Source: Siphonodentalium dalli (lineage: Eukaryota > Mollusca > Scaphopoda > Gadilida > Siphonodentaliidae). Taken from it: 64,000 nt of DNA. Of this stretch, positions 1-10,899 are shown one piece after another. Position 1 is the first letter of the stretch, and every line of letters begins with the position of its first letter. The notes beneath the pieces are model-generated. The model did not search any database. It saw only the letters and a list, made by a program, of their open reading frames with translations, and was not told the DNA's origin. A program made the position numbers and the translations under genes. The stretch covers positions 54,911,849-54,975,848 of the forward strand of contig CP136062.1 of assembly GCA_032622095.1 (NCBI GenBank), given 5' to 3'.

Positions 1-2329
1 ACGTGAGTCAGCACTTGTACCACTCTTGTTACTTCGCCCAATAGATGGTCACATTGATGGTAGTCTATCTACAACCAACTCACCCCAGCAACTACAGTTG
101 AATTACAAACTCATCTCGCAAGCTAACAGAGCTCACCACAAAACTCTCCGACTGCATATCAGAGAATCCATATAGAATGTTTGCTTCGGTTGTGGAATGG
201 AGAGTCCATGATACAGATTTAATAAATAAATTTCAATACGGCCACTGACCTCATAGCAGATACATTGCATATTCACTTTGATGTAGTCTAACAGAGCTGT
301 GTACATAACCGAGTTAATGCTTGTCAGTTTATTTTAGAATATGTCAAAACATCAGTATCGGGCAAAAATAGCATACGGTTTGTCATTCTCCATGTCGAGT
401 CCAGCAAGTGATAGTAACGGCTCCTCAACTTCTTCCTGGTTGTCAACGAACACATATCGTGAAATCAAAATGCCTATGCCTAGTGCCTGGATATTTAGTG
501 ATGAAATACCTCATCTAAACACCAGAAGCTCGTCTTTGGTCCATGCCATATGGTGGTGCATCGAAGTAATGAATACAGTGACGGGTCTTCATGATCATTT
601 AATGGAACGTTATTAAGATTTCTTGCAAAACGTCCACATGGGGACATCCATTACCATTATACATCAACTGTTAATTCACAGAAAGTAAAGATCTTCGAAT
701 CACAGAAACCCCGCAATCTCGAACGAAATCCTTTAATTGTCCATCGAACAAACGTAGTTTATAGAATTTGCTGGCAAACCGTACAACCATAATAGTCGGA
801 TCCACAAGTAGGCCAATAACAAGCTTGAAATATAGATACTGCGCAAAAGTTGGAAGTAATAGATAACAATGTTATGCTTGAATTGAGAGAAGATTGTGGA
901 TTGTTAGCTATTTGAAGTGTCCATAACTGAAACTTACTTCAACTATTGCTCAGGAAGGTTTCGATTACAACTTTTAACGACCTGAGTTTTCTGCAGACCT
1001 GATTTCATTGTGATGGGATATCAAATGTTCCTGTATAAAACATCTGGAAAGAATACTACAAACTTTCCACCCAATAATAATACATGTACCTCAACATGTC
1101 GGTGAGTTGAATTGCCTCTACAGCCAAGTCGAACTGTGCATTGGTGAGACAAATTATTATCAATTTTATCTGGAACATTGCCGATATCCGATAAAATTAC
1201 AGAAATGCAGGCATTTAAAGAAAATTTGGTGTGAATATGTTTCTTGTATGACATTTTGATGAGAACGCATAACGCAAGCATGAAAGAACTTCGATAACAC
1301 ATGTGACAAATATGACATTGGTGTATCTAATATAAACTTGATGAGTGCATAAGTTCAGCACAGGAAGGTGTGTATCACACACGGAACGAACTTGCAGTAT
1401 ATGCGATGTCCAGAAAGCTATATATGTGGAACTCAAATACACATGTATACCAATTGAACTCATTATATGAGGCTATCTTCCTATCCTAGCTCGATCAAAA
1501 TCAGCCACGCTTTCGAAAATCTTGGGTGTGGAGTCAGTGAGTTGACATACGAGCTGACCAGAGCTCCACAGCAGTTTCTGTTTTGGTACAAACCTGAACA
1601 TAATTTATATCTAGTCGCTATATATCGCATGTAATAAGCAGAGGTCTGGTAGAAATCCGCCAATGCGATTCTTCTTCGCAGAAGACACATAGAGCTGACA
1701 TCTGAACGCTCTCGTTTGGTAGTCTGCGACAAAGCAATTACTGTCATATAATCCCCTGATGCACACACAATTTGAACTAGATGTTATTCAAGGACGGGCA
1801 ATTGTAAATTTTCTCAGTTTCACATGAGTATACCCTGTGTTTTCATACATGTATATTAATAAGAACGAATCACACAAATATTAGCTCCTATTCTTATATT
1901 TGTACTAAGTATACACTAATTATTAAGCTTGTTAACATGGAAGATGTCTGTAATGTCAACGCATTATATGCCGCTACTGTTTTGGGGTACTGCATTGTGT
2001 GATGTCCATTCAATTAATTTCCATGAGCAGCTGAATTTCGGTAGAATTGACATAGTATGATGGCATTACATGAGCAATACAGGAGTCAAGTGAAAAATTC
2101 TTAGCCAAACCCCATAAGGGGGGCGATATCAAGGGGAAGTAATTAAAGTATTGCTCAATACCGACAGCCTTATTGTTGAGGTAGGGATTTTTCTCCAGTG
2201 GAGTCACCCAATCAGGACATTTCCGATGTACATGTAATGATGGATGTAATCAGCATATATTCAGATTTTGATATTTTCAAATATGTCAACATCAGATTTA
2301 TCTACTTTTCATGGTTTCTGTTTCCATTC
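1..2329. other. Unassigned intergenic DNA
   Basis: AT-rich sequence with only short, frame-shadowing open frames (longest 95 codons) and no recognisable protein motif, RNA gene or terminal repeat. Several TACATGTA-type words occur. I see no gene here. Confidence 0.6.
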
Positions 2330-3620
2330 TCATGAAATCTAGAATTTAAGCAGCTACTTTTCGCAATTATTCATATTGTATCAGATTGTGTCAGCATTCC
2401 TGACACTTTTGTCAACAGGGGAACAAATGTGTTTACCAGTAGTCACTGAAACCCACATTAGGAGCGTTATCAATGAAAACTAGCAAATTTGGATGATTTC
2501 TCCATTTTGGTAACCATCTGAGTCACCATCCTGAATTTAGATTCATATGGATAATAATATGTTAATCTAACATATCATGGTTGTCGAATGATTAGATAGT
2601 ATAATTCATTCAAAATAAGGTTGCTAGTAGCCACCGATTTCAAACCGCTGTGAATAATTTAAGAGGCGAGTGTGAAAAATAATCAATTATTAGAATTTCG
2701 GTCGCCGTTTTGGGAGCCATCTTGGATTTTGAGGTCCAAATTGCACCGTCAAGAGGAAGTGTGATCCAATGGTATTATTGGTCGCGAAACATAATCATTT
2801 CACTATCTAAATTTTCCTCACAGACTCAATGCCAATTCTGAAATTGTTCATGGTTGCCATTTTGATGATTTCATCTCATTTTCGAAGTTTCATTCTCTCG
2901 AATTCTTGAGTATAAACAGCCATTGTTCACAAACTATTGATATTGTTTCATCTCTCCGTGTTATTACGCCAACACGGAGCAAATATATGCACCTATATTA
3001 ACTAAATCGCACATTAGGAGTGATATCAAAGAAAATTTGACAAATTTTAGTGATTTATCAATTTTGGCAACCATTTTGGTCGCCATCTTGAATACAGATG
3101 CACTTTTTTGGTTGTAATTATATGGCAATCTATATGTTTAAACCTGTTGCAAATGTTTGTCATCAAATTCAGCTATTTTCTGGCTAATAGTTGGCTTGAA
3201 TTACAAAATCGATATTTGGTAAAAATTTCATAGCATATTTATGAATTCACATTTTGACGACATTTTGTATGAATAAGACCCAAAGTATGACATATTATCA
3301 TGTTCAAATGGTCAAGTATTCAAATGTATTTAAAATTAAGTTGATATTAGCCACCGATTTCAAACAACCGTGAATGTTTAAAGAGACATGTGTGAAAATT
3401 CATCATTTTTCCGAACTTCGGTCGCCATTTTGGCGGCCATCTTGGTTAAATGTGGTCAATTTTTCTGTCAAAGTGAAGCCTGTTATCATAGTATCACAAC
3501 AGTAGAGAAATATTATATTTCCTACCATAAATTCACTACTAGCTATTAATCAAACTGATTCAGTGCCTACTCTGAAATGTTGGATGGCGGCCATCTTGAT
3601 GACGTCATAAATCCACCCAG
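2330..3620. repeat. Diverged tandem duplication rich in GCCATCTTG words
   Basis: Two diverged units are aligned by eye. The segment near 2455-2540 (beginning ACATTAGGAG) recurs at 3011-3103, and the segment near 2621-2740 (GCCACCGATTTCAAAC, later GGTCGCC..TTTTGG..GCCATCTTGG) recurs at 3341-3450. The offset grows from about 556 to about 720 bases, so the second unit has gained sequence. No coding frame is conserved between the units. The GCCATCTTGG word also recurs in the array at 60-61.6 kb, but the rest of the unit differs. Confidence 0.65.
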
Positions 3621-3770
3621 TCGCGACCCCCAGGTGTCTAACATTTGTTTTCTGGTTCCCCAGATATCAAGCAACATCATGAGCATAGTGGCTATATTTC
3701 TTCACAAAATGCACACGGGAGCCAAAAAATGGACATAAGAGCCTCTACTATATGTTATTATATGCCTTGA

Positions 3771-4140
3771 ATTAAAGTGATGTGAAACACTCCGGTATGG
3801 TGATCAAATTAAAATGGAAAAAAATATTGTTCAAAGTAGTAATTTTTACAAATAGTATATCCAAATTGACAACACACACCGTCATTCTTATATAGGAATT
3901 AAATGCAGTGACTCTCGATGGCGAAATCGTTTTTGTTAGTTTATCGTCGATTGAATCGAGTAGTAAATATTTACAATTGAGTGTAGTTCTGACGATGTTT
4001 TCTATTGGGTGGTAGGGTCGATTTGCTTCAAATTTTGGCGATGTCAGTAGAATGTTACATTCCTATCGTTGTCATAGCACCTGTATATCAACTTATCAGT
4101 TTCACGCACCCGAAGAAGTACATAATATATCTTTAAGAGA
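3771..4140 (+). repeat. Dispersed repeat A, copy 1
   Basis: A 370-base segment beginning TTAAAGTGATGTGAAACACT and ending near a CACGCACCCGAA word recurs in the same orientation at 54618-54994 with scattered substitutions and small indels. It is non-coding. No terminal inverted repeats or target duplication were found, so its class is unknown. Confidence 0.8.
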
Positions 4141-4158
4141 GTGTCATAATGTTCTTGG

Positions 4159-4616
4159 TTGGATGAAGCGCGAGTCAGAGTCAGAGTCAGTCTATACCAC
4201 CCAATGCCACTGATGCTAGATGTATTGAGGGACATAAAGGCCAGAATGACATGCAAGCTCGAACTATGCGAGGATAAAATACAGGGATTTAATAAAATTG
4301 AAGTAATCGACACAAGATTGGTCGGTGTTGAAACAAGATGAAATCATTCAACGAAGCCCGGCTAACACAACGTATAGATGTGACTGAACAGAAGATACTA
4401 TACAAAGAACAGAAAAAGGCTACAATACAAATTGAACTGAATGAAATGAGATGTAGTGTTGAATTCATGTCAACACAATATGGCGATATGCTTCAAACAG
4501 TAACTGACATTAAAGGTACTCAACCCGATTCGATGGTCCCCATATCATCAGATTCCAACAACAACTTTTTGTTATGCCGCTTCAGTTATCAGAAACGATT
4601 AATTGCCCAAAAATAA
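4159..4616 (+). pseudogene. LINE ORF1 N-terminal coiled-coil remnant
   Basis: Two open frames overlap by an ATGA (4159-4341 and 4338-4616), implying a frameshift in one older frame. The product is charged and heptad-like, with runs such as VLRDIKARM and RIDVTEQKI followed by SVEFMSTQYGDM. That pattern, a long coiled coil then S-x-E-F-x-x-x-Q-Y, is what precedes the RNA-binding part of L1/CR1-type ORF1 proteins. The matching downstream part is at about 5.84-7.0 kb on the same strand, separated by a reverse-strand LINE fragment, so this may be the N-terminal half of the same ORF1. That join is inference; an independent copy is possible. Confidence 0.45.
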
Positions 4617-4896
4617 TGCTAACAACTGTCAAAATAACGTATAATTTTGCCCAAAACCTGTTATTTATCAACATTTTGTTCAACTAAATTTTGCCGGTTT
4701 GTCAAATATCTGACACAAAAAAGCCACTTGATTTTAGAGTTATCCATATTCATCCGCAATTTGGTCCGAGACCGTCTTCTCGTCGACTGTTTACTAGGCC
4801 ACTAGTAGTATTGGTGACGAAAAATAATAGATTTCAAAAACCAAGGAAATAGTAATTTGCGAGCATTAATTCGGATTCTGCATCATTAAAAAAGAC

Positions 4897-5790
4897 ATGA
4901 ATGAATGAATGATGAATGATGCTTTAATCTCAGCCGTTTTTACATGGAACATGAGCGATGGGTTAACTATTTACACTATTAACACATATAGAACATATAA
5001 TTGTTCACAATAAGCTAGAGGTTATAAACATACAAAGAACATGTGACGCATTGAATTAAACAAACTTGCAGCATTAACACAAACTAAACAAACAAGCACA
5101 CACAATAAAGCTGCAATTATTTGCATTTATTACGTATCTTAATCATCATACCTAATTGTACCCTTTTTATTGGAATATTTTCAACCCGAGTTTTATAAAT
5201 ATCGCCAAATTGTTTACTATGTCAGGGCTGGTCGAGTTAAGAAGTTCGAATAACAGTTCCCTCGACGGTTCGTCATAACATGCCTTCGGAATGTATTTTT
5301 CTCGTAATTGTTCAAGTTGCGGACACAAAATAATAATAATGGAATTCATGGCATTGCAAGTCGTTACAAAGTGCGCATGAACTATCTTTATTACGGTTTT
5401 TATATGTATGTTTGCGATTCCGTTTTCTCCATTCCACCGGTCTCAATGCCTTATCTATGCTTGGGCGTTCTTATTTTCTGAACGTAGACCATCATGCCAA
5501 ATGGCTTGTTAATATAGTGTCAGCCAATTGAAGGCTGTACTTTCATATGTTTATAAAATTCTCCTCTGAAGAATCAACATCGTTTCGCCACTGAGTTCTA
5601 AACTCTTCAATTGGTGTTTCATTAAATCTTCTAAAGGAGCTGCATGACAGAGGTGTTTGGTTGTCCCAGTTATCATTAAGATTCGCGGACTGGATAACCC
5701 TGAAATGTGATCAATATAACGTACAGGTTTAGTTTTGTGCAATTCAAGCAGTAATTTATAAAGTACTGATGACATACATGAAATCAAAAC
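4897..5790 (-). pseudogene. LINE ORF2 3' end, degenerate
   Basis: On the minus strand the C-terminal part of a LINE ORF2 is readable across frameshifts. A piece near 5560-5620 gives EEFRTQWRNDVDSSEENF. Near 5350-5400 a zinc-knuckle-like CALCN..CHEFH follows, and from about 5345 down to 5167 the frame gives ILCPQLEQLREKYIP and ends NNLAIFIKLGLK before a stop. CxxC...HxFH..CP followed by LR.KYIP is typical of LINE C-termini. The 3' end carries an (ATTC)n simple repeat, seen as ATGAATGAATGA on the plus strand at 4897-4921, as in many LINE tails. The 5' part is missing, consistent with 5' truncation. At least two frameshifts make it inactive. No flanking target duplication was identified. Confidence 0.65.
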
Positions 5791-5876
5791 TGTCTACCCG
5801 CCCCACTGATTTTGATTATAATGGGTCGCAAACTTTTTTAATGCTGAAATTGAATTATAGAAGAAACAGAGAGAAG

Positions 5877-6462
5877 CAGAGGCGGACTGGGCCAAAAAAA
5901 CCGGCTCGGGAAATGAATATAATACCGGCCCATCTGCCAAAGGCATATTCCGTTTGCACCCCCCTTTCAATCAGAATCAGACCATACATTTTTTTTGCAT
6001 AATTCCATAATTTACCTGAAAAATTGCATAAATTCTAACATCTAGCGGTCTAACTCCAGACAATTGCACACGGCTACGGACAAGATACCATGCACACACC
6101 GGGCTGTCCATGGTTGTTCAGCCCGGGGTGAGAAAATTTTGAAAACTATACAAGAAAATCGCTAATCCTAGCATCTAGACTGGCCTCAACTGAAGCGTTC
6201 CTATTGTGTTGGAAATTTCAATTGGGGGAGGGTCCGGGAGGGGTGCGTGAGAAATTATTTGGGATTTACAGCTGGGAGTTACAGTTAAAATCTCGAGATT
6301 AACGGGGTCTTTACGTGGTGTTATATGATGCTGATAAGTTCATTTAATGACAAAATTACCTGCAACCAATTATGCTGGTTAAACAACACATATGGCGGCC
6401 TACGTCCGGTCTCCGGCCCATCGGGAATTTTCCCGGTCTCCCGATGGGCCAGTCCGCCTCTG
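5877..6462 (+). mobile_element. hAT-like non-autonomous element, 586 bp
   Basis: Terminal inverted repeats CAGAGGCGGACTGG at 5877 and CCAGTCCGCCTCTG ending at 6462 are flanked by a perfect 8-base target duplication GAGAGAAG (5869-5876 and 6463-6470). CAG-type ends with 8-base duplications are hAT hallmarks. Near the right end lies a hairpin, GGCCCATCGGGA ... TCCCGATGGGCC (about 6415-6450). No transposase is encoded. It interrupts a LINE ORF1 frame, so it is younger than that LINE. The interior (about 6030-6240) belongs to dispersed repeat family D. Confidence 0.87.
6030..6240 (+). repeat. Dispersed repeat D, copy inside hAT-like element
   Basis: Words such as CTAGCATCTAGACTGGCCTC and a GTGAGAAAATTTTGAAAA stretch recur near 34190-34310 (same strand) and, reversed, at 37780-38040. 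The copies are diverged. Because the copies sit inside different larger elements, D is probably the interior of a TIR-element family. Confidence 0.55.
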
Positions 6463-7005
6463 GAGAGAAGAGATGCATTAAACAATCCCCGATCTCCAGT
6501 GGAGAAGCTTGCGAAATAACCTGATATTTACAGGAATTAGAGAGGTTTCGGGAAAGAATACATCGGATGTTCTTTATCAATTCATGGATCAGACATTAGG
6601 AGTTGATGTCCGGTTTATCGGATTTGAGATGGTGCCCCGTTAGGCAAATATCGACCAGGAAAACCGACCGCTTATCGCTAACTTTTGCAGATAACAAGGA
6701 TATAGTTCATGTCCTGAGCCGCAGCAAAATATAGAAGGGGAGCAAAATGTTTATTGGTGAACAGTTCTCCGAGGAAATTGAAAATAGGAGAAGGGAGTAA
6801 TATGCACACGCCAACAAGACCAGAATGAACAACTACAGAGTGAAATGGGTTAAAGGTCGACTCTACATCGACGGGAAGCAATTTAGAAAGGACGATGAAA
6901 TGGAAGTGATTCCCTCCCCAAAAAATCAGAGACTCGGGAAAGTTACACCGCCTTTCGTATTGATCAAGAGCAAACTTACCAAAAGACATTGTTCAGTCGT
7001 CCGTA

Positions 7006-8755
7006 CACTGTTAGAAAATACTGTCTGATTCACGGTTGTCTGACCGTCGTAATACGACGGTTCCATACCGTTTCATCAGTTGTACAATGAATCACCTTGT
7101 TTTATGCGCCCTGAAAATGGTCAAAGTTAAAATGTGCATGTTTCCAAGTTCATGCCGTCAAAGTTCAACAATATATTTATCGGCGACCAAATTATATACG
7201 GCAGTGACTCCATACAGCATGACTGAATCTGACTCTGCTGATATTTATTATTTGTTATTAATTGTTTGTATTCAGTGCAATGATCCGGTATATTCATTCT
7301 GTGCAATGCACAGATCCGTCATGTCTTGCATTCGTAATTAAATTACATTATTTTCATGAGCCGTTACTTTTATAATGTTGACAGTGTTGCCAGTTTTTTT
7401 AACTTGACCATTCAATCCAGTTGACAGTGTTCTGATAGTTTTGAAGCACATACATGTACATCTTCACGAGAGGATATACTGTACGCACCAGAGTAATACA
7501 CAAGAGCTTCTATGTCAACAAAACGGTAAATAATGGACTGATGCCGCGCAGTGACGGATGGTCACATATCTATACAATTCCAACTTACGAGTACAACTAT
7601 TACAATTACACGGACCGATTCATCTCATGTTCGTCAATTTTCATAAAAACGTGTGGATAATGAGACATTGTCGCCATTCGCCATGTTATCGCCCAGTTAT
7701 TATGACAGTTGACGGACCGGGAGTCCACTATTGGTTGGATGTTCTTATCAAATCATCTTTGGCTGACTCACTGAGATGGATACTAAGTGTTGTGATACTA
7801 GTATACACAGTTTGATGTATCATGCTATCAAATTTCATCGAAGAGTCATCACGCATAGTTATTATAGGTTTTGCTGTTGTCTTGAAGGTTTCAATCCCAG
7901 CTAGCTGTCACTGATATATTGTCGTTATGTACGCATTCACCAGTTAAAACAAAAACTGTGTTTCCAAGTGACTGGACAATTTCACGCCTTATATGTTACC
8001 AAAAAGTATGCCATTAAGATGTTTTACTTTTACAGGTGCATAAATTTGAGTTTTAACTGTGATACAGCCTTTATGTCTTAAAAGGGCATGCCCGATTCAT
8101 ATGTATAATGGTTGCAATTAATATTGCTCGTAAGTGACGGATGGGCTTTTCAGCTACATGTTGTATTATCGTTTTTTATTTACAGCCATATTTATACAGT
8201 AGTCAGTGAAAGTTGAACACATTACACAGTCTTTTTCTGTATTAAATTCCACGAGGCAGACAACAAGTTTGATCCTCTTCAAATTTCAAAGTTTCATAAG
8301 TATTGCCTGTCACATTCTGCATTGAGGATTTAAATTTCATTAAAACTATGATCGTAATAGAAAAACTAAAATGTATTTTTCAGTTACGTTACGAATAATA
8401 CTATTTTCGACCATTCTAACACATATAAATCGAAATGCCTATCGGGAAATCATATTGTCACCACGGGCTAATTCTACGGTAAATCAGCAAATTAAGAGTA
8501 AAATATTGATGGTAACCAGTGAAATATACCATTCATCTGAGTCGTCTGACCATTATTAGTTACGTTCTTGATATTAATTAAATGGTGTTAAAAAATACAA
8601 CGGTCTGACTGTTACTGGTTACAGTCTACCAGTTACCTAAAGAGTGTTGTACCGTGGAACGTGTTACAACCTGACCGTATGTTTAACGGTCCATGGTCGG
8701 CAGCGATGTTGCTCGGTATGACACCGTTAAAGTGATGGGCATTTTTCTAACACTG
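7006..8755 (+). mobile_element. TIR element with TA target duplication, about 1.75 kb
   Basis: The left end CACTGTTAGAAAA (7006) is matched by the right end, which reads CAGTGTTAGAAAAA on the reverse strand from 8755, and both are flanked by TA. ACGGT/ACCGT words are enriched just inside both ends, as subterminal transposase sites often are. The element separates LINE ORF1 (ending at 7005) from a LINE ORF2 start at about 9.06 kb. TA flanks fit Tc1/mariner-like or other TA-inserting superfamilies. No transposase frame is visible; short open frames between 7036 and 7815 show no motif. Confidence 0.5.
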
Positions 8756-9040
8756 TACCCATCAGATGAGAGGCAATGACCGACCACAAGTTGACCTAAG
8801 CACCTATGAAACTCCAGAACATATATAACTACAAAAGGACACATATTTCATCGACACCAAAACGATACGGACTCGGTGGTCACCATGATAAATTCGTAAA
8901 TGATGAAATATGGCCACGCAACAACATTAACATGTACCTCTGACATTAAAGATGCATTATCTGAATTAATGCTCCTAAATTCTATTTCTTTGGCTTCGGG
9001 GGGGGGGGTAAACAATATTTGATTCGAATCGAGGAACCCA

Positions 9041-9232
9041 CCCATCAAAGCTCATAGTACCTTTAATGTCTTACTTCTGAATGTATGTGGGATTGCAGCA
9101 AAAATTTATTGTCCTGAATTTATTGAGCTTGTTAATGAGTATGATGTAGTTTGTCTCTGTGATAAAAACTATATATATTATTCACAGTCTGGTGCTTTTA
9201 CATGTATGCATCTCCAAGTTATGACCCGTTAA
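9041..9232 (+). pseudogene. LINE ORF2 endonuclease N-terminus remnant
   Basis: The plus-strand frame reads FNVLLLNVCGIAAK..CPEFIELVNEYDVVCLCDKN and stops at 9230-9232. This matches the start of the APE-like endonuclease of LINE ORF2 (NVCGL..K, PEF, then YDI.C..E.K). The usual catalytic glutamate position after the YDVVCL strand reads CDK instead of ETK, so it is mutated, and nothing further of the endonuclease or reverse transcriptase follows. It is probably the ORF2 start of the same LINE whose ORF1 ends at 7005, since element 7006-8755 sits between them. A G9-10 run lies just upstream near 8999-9009. Confidence 0.55.
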
Positions 9233-9820
9233 CTTCGATCATGACATGAGTCATGCATATAATTTCAGTTAGTGCCAGTGAGTGGTCCGTGTATTTTCTG
9301 CAGACATATATAATTATCGGCTTTAAACTATCAGAACCGTTATATTTTGAAGACAGTTATATAGGGGGCAATACTCATAATAATGGAAGTAAAAGTTATA
9401 GTTGAACAAGGGTGATTACTCAAATCGCATGGTCACCTGGCGCATTCTCAGTTGAATATAACTGCAACTTAATTATGGAATATATTGTTTGACTTTAATC
9501 GCACGTCCCCCGAAAACCATTATTGTTTCGCAACCTGCTATTTTGCTTTGTAGACATTACAAAACAGCCAATATATCCCATTCGTATTTTCCAGTAAGAG
9601 CGGCTCAATAAGTTACGGAAATGTGAAGATCCCTACACATCGCGATAATCAAAGGGGATATTTTCAAAGAATCACGTGTATCGCACACGATTCATCATAA
9701 CCTTATTAATTATCATACTAGCAGATAGTTACCCGCATATTTGGATCACAGGTGTCCTAAACTCGCGTTATGATTGCCATACAGTGAGATATCTTGGTTT
9801 AAAAAATATATATTTTAGCC
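9233..9820. other. Unassigned intergenic DNA
   Basis: No coding signal, repeat or RNA gene recognised. Confidence 0.5.
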
Positions 9821-9821
9821 G

Positions 9822-10397
9822 GTAACGTATAACATACGTTACATCCACATATGTAGCAGAGGCTAACACAAGTTACTTACTGTACATGTTTTAGAACGAA
9901 ATTATGACATTTTTCCGATCAGATAGAAGGCAGCAATCTATAACAAATAACTAATCTCACTTGACGTCAGTGAGATATTCAAAACATATGGTAACGTATG
10001 CTACAGACTTAAAACAAACCATCAGATTCGGCGACATTCAGACGTTCCAGTGCATGCAAGCTTATGCATTTCGAGAAACTCATATATCGTTCGTATAAAG
10101 TCGATGGACAGCTAACACTTAGTGCGTTTTATGCATGTTATAAACCAAATAGTGTTCGTGTGGAATCATTTTTATAATCGGTAACGTATGTTACACGGAT
10201 CTGGCGACAGCTGCTTCTGGTGCTATATTTGTCTTGGTCATGATCGAAAATGGTCTTAATGACGTACAACGAAGACAACAAACACTCTCCCAGCTGAGCC
10301 AGCCCCAACGGGAATACTGGCCTCGGTCGTCCGACATTATACCTTTTGTGAGCGATTCTTCGTAGAATATTGGCTCGGCGACAGTAACGTACGTTAC
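9822..10397. repeat. Four spaced GTAACGTAYGTTAC palindromes
   Basis: GTAACGTAT-AAC-ATACGTTAC at 9822-9842, GTAACGTATGCTAC at 9991-10004, GTAACGTATGTTAC at 10181-10194 and GTAACGTACGTTAC at 10384-10397. Spacing is 169-203 bases and some flanking words (GGCGACA, CACATA) recur, so they may be a diverged tandem repeat. They lie directly upstream of the truncated GPCR copy and are not seen upstream of the intact one. Confidence 0.55.
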
Positions 10398-10551
10398 ATT
10401 TGCACATACATAGGAGCAGCTCCCGGCACAACTAATCTACAACCTGTTTACGTGTGTAGTGTTCCAGTTGCGCGGGGATAAGGTCTTCCCGCACACGGCA
10501 TTTTTGTATCTCTGACGTCAGTATTCTAACGGAAAACCACCGGCGACACGC

Positions 10552-10899
10552 ATGCACGGTTTTGCTGAGAATGGACCGATACTCGGCCCCTTAATTCTAG
10601 TGACCGGAACCATCGGGAATATAATGTCAGCTGTTGTGTTTTGTAGACCCAAGATGCGGCGAACGCATGTCCACATATTCTTCACCGCGTTGGCGCTAAA
10701 CGACTTGATTGCTTTGCATGTACAAGGCATCCCGATTGCGTGTTTCTATGGTTTCGAGAAGGATATACAGGCGTTCAGTTCTCTTGTTTGTAAACTTACA
10801 CCATTTGGTGTGTTCTTTTTCACCCATTCAGGTGTGTGGATTTTAGTTATGTTGACGCTGGATCGAACTATCGCTATTTGTGAATTTGGCCTCCCATAG
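10552..10899 (+). pseudogene. Truncated peptide-type GPCR copy (TM1-TM3)
   Basis: A 115-codon frame nearly identical to residues 26-122 of the intact receptor at 14255-15301: TM1 with the GN..S motif, a loop CRPKMRRTHVH, TM2 with ALALNDLIAL, the TM3 cysteine in LVCKL, and LDRTIAI at the end of TM3. At about 10880 the receptor sequence stops abruptly and is replaced by the non-coding repeat R (GAATTTGGCCTCCCATAG), which adds four residues and a stop. TM4-TM7 are missing, so no functional receptor can be made. The N-terminus differs from the intact copy; the frame is open back to about 10516. Few substitutions separate the shared part, so the duplication is recent. Confidence 0.85.

Larger units (their letters stand above)
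5800..7005 (+). pseudogene. LINE ORF1 RNA-binding region, split by a hAT-like insert
   Basis: After removing the insert at 5877-6462 and one copy of its target duplication, the frame runs from a glutamate/lysine-rich helix into DLQWRSLRNNLIFTGI, an RNP2-like strand typical of the L1-type ORF1 RRM, and on to SDVLYQFMDQTLGVDVRF. After a stop and frameshift it resumes near 6640-7005 with FIGEQFSEEIENRRRE and RVKWVKGRLYIDGKQF, matching the C-terminal domain pattern of ORF1 proteins (EQFP.EI..RR, then LYIDG). The region is cut at 7005 by a second TIR element. It is a dead retrotransposon fragment. In an intact element it would encode the nucleic-acid-binding partner of ORF2. The start of ORF2 lies beyond that insert at about 9.06 kb. 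Confidence 0.65.

Noticed and set aside
341-616. A 91-codon frame near the window start
   Set aside because: Random-looking composition, no motif, and an expected length for chance in 64 kb.
6678-6989. A 103-codon minus-strand frame
   Set aside because: Antisense of the better-supported LINE ORF1 C-terminal region on the plus strand.
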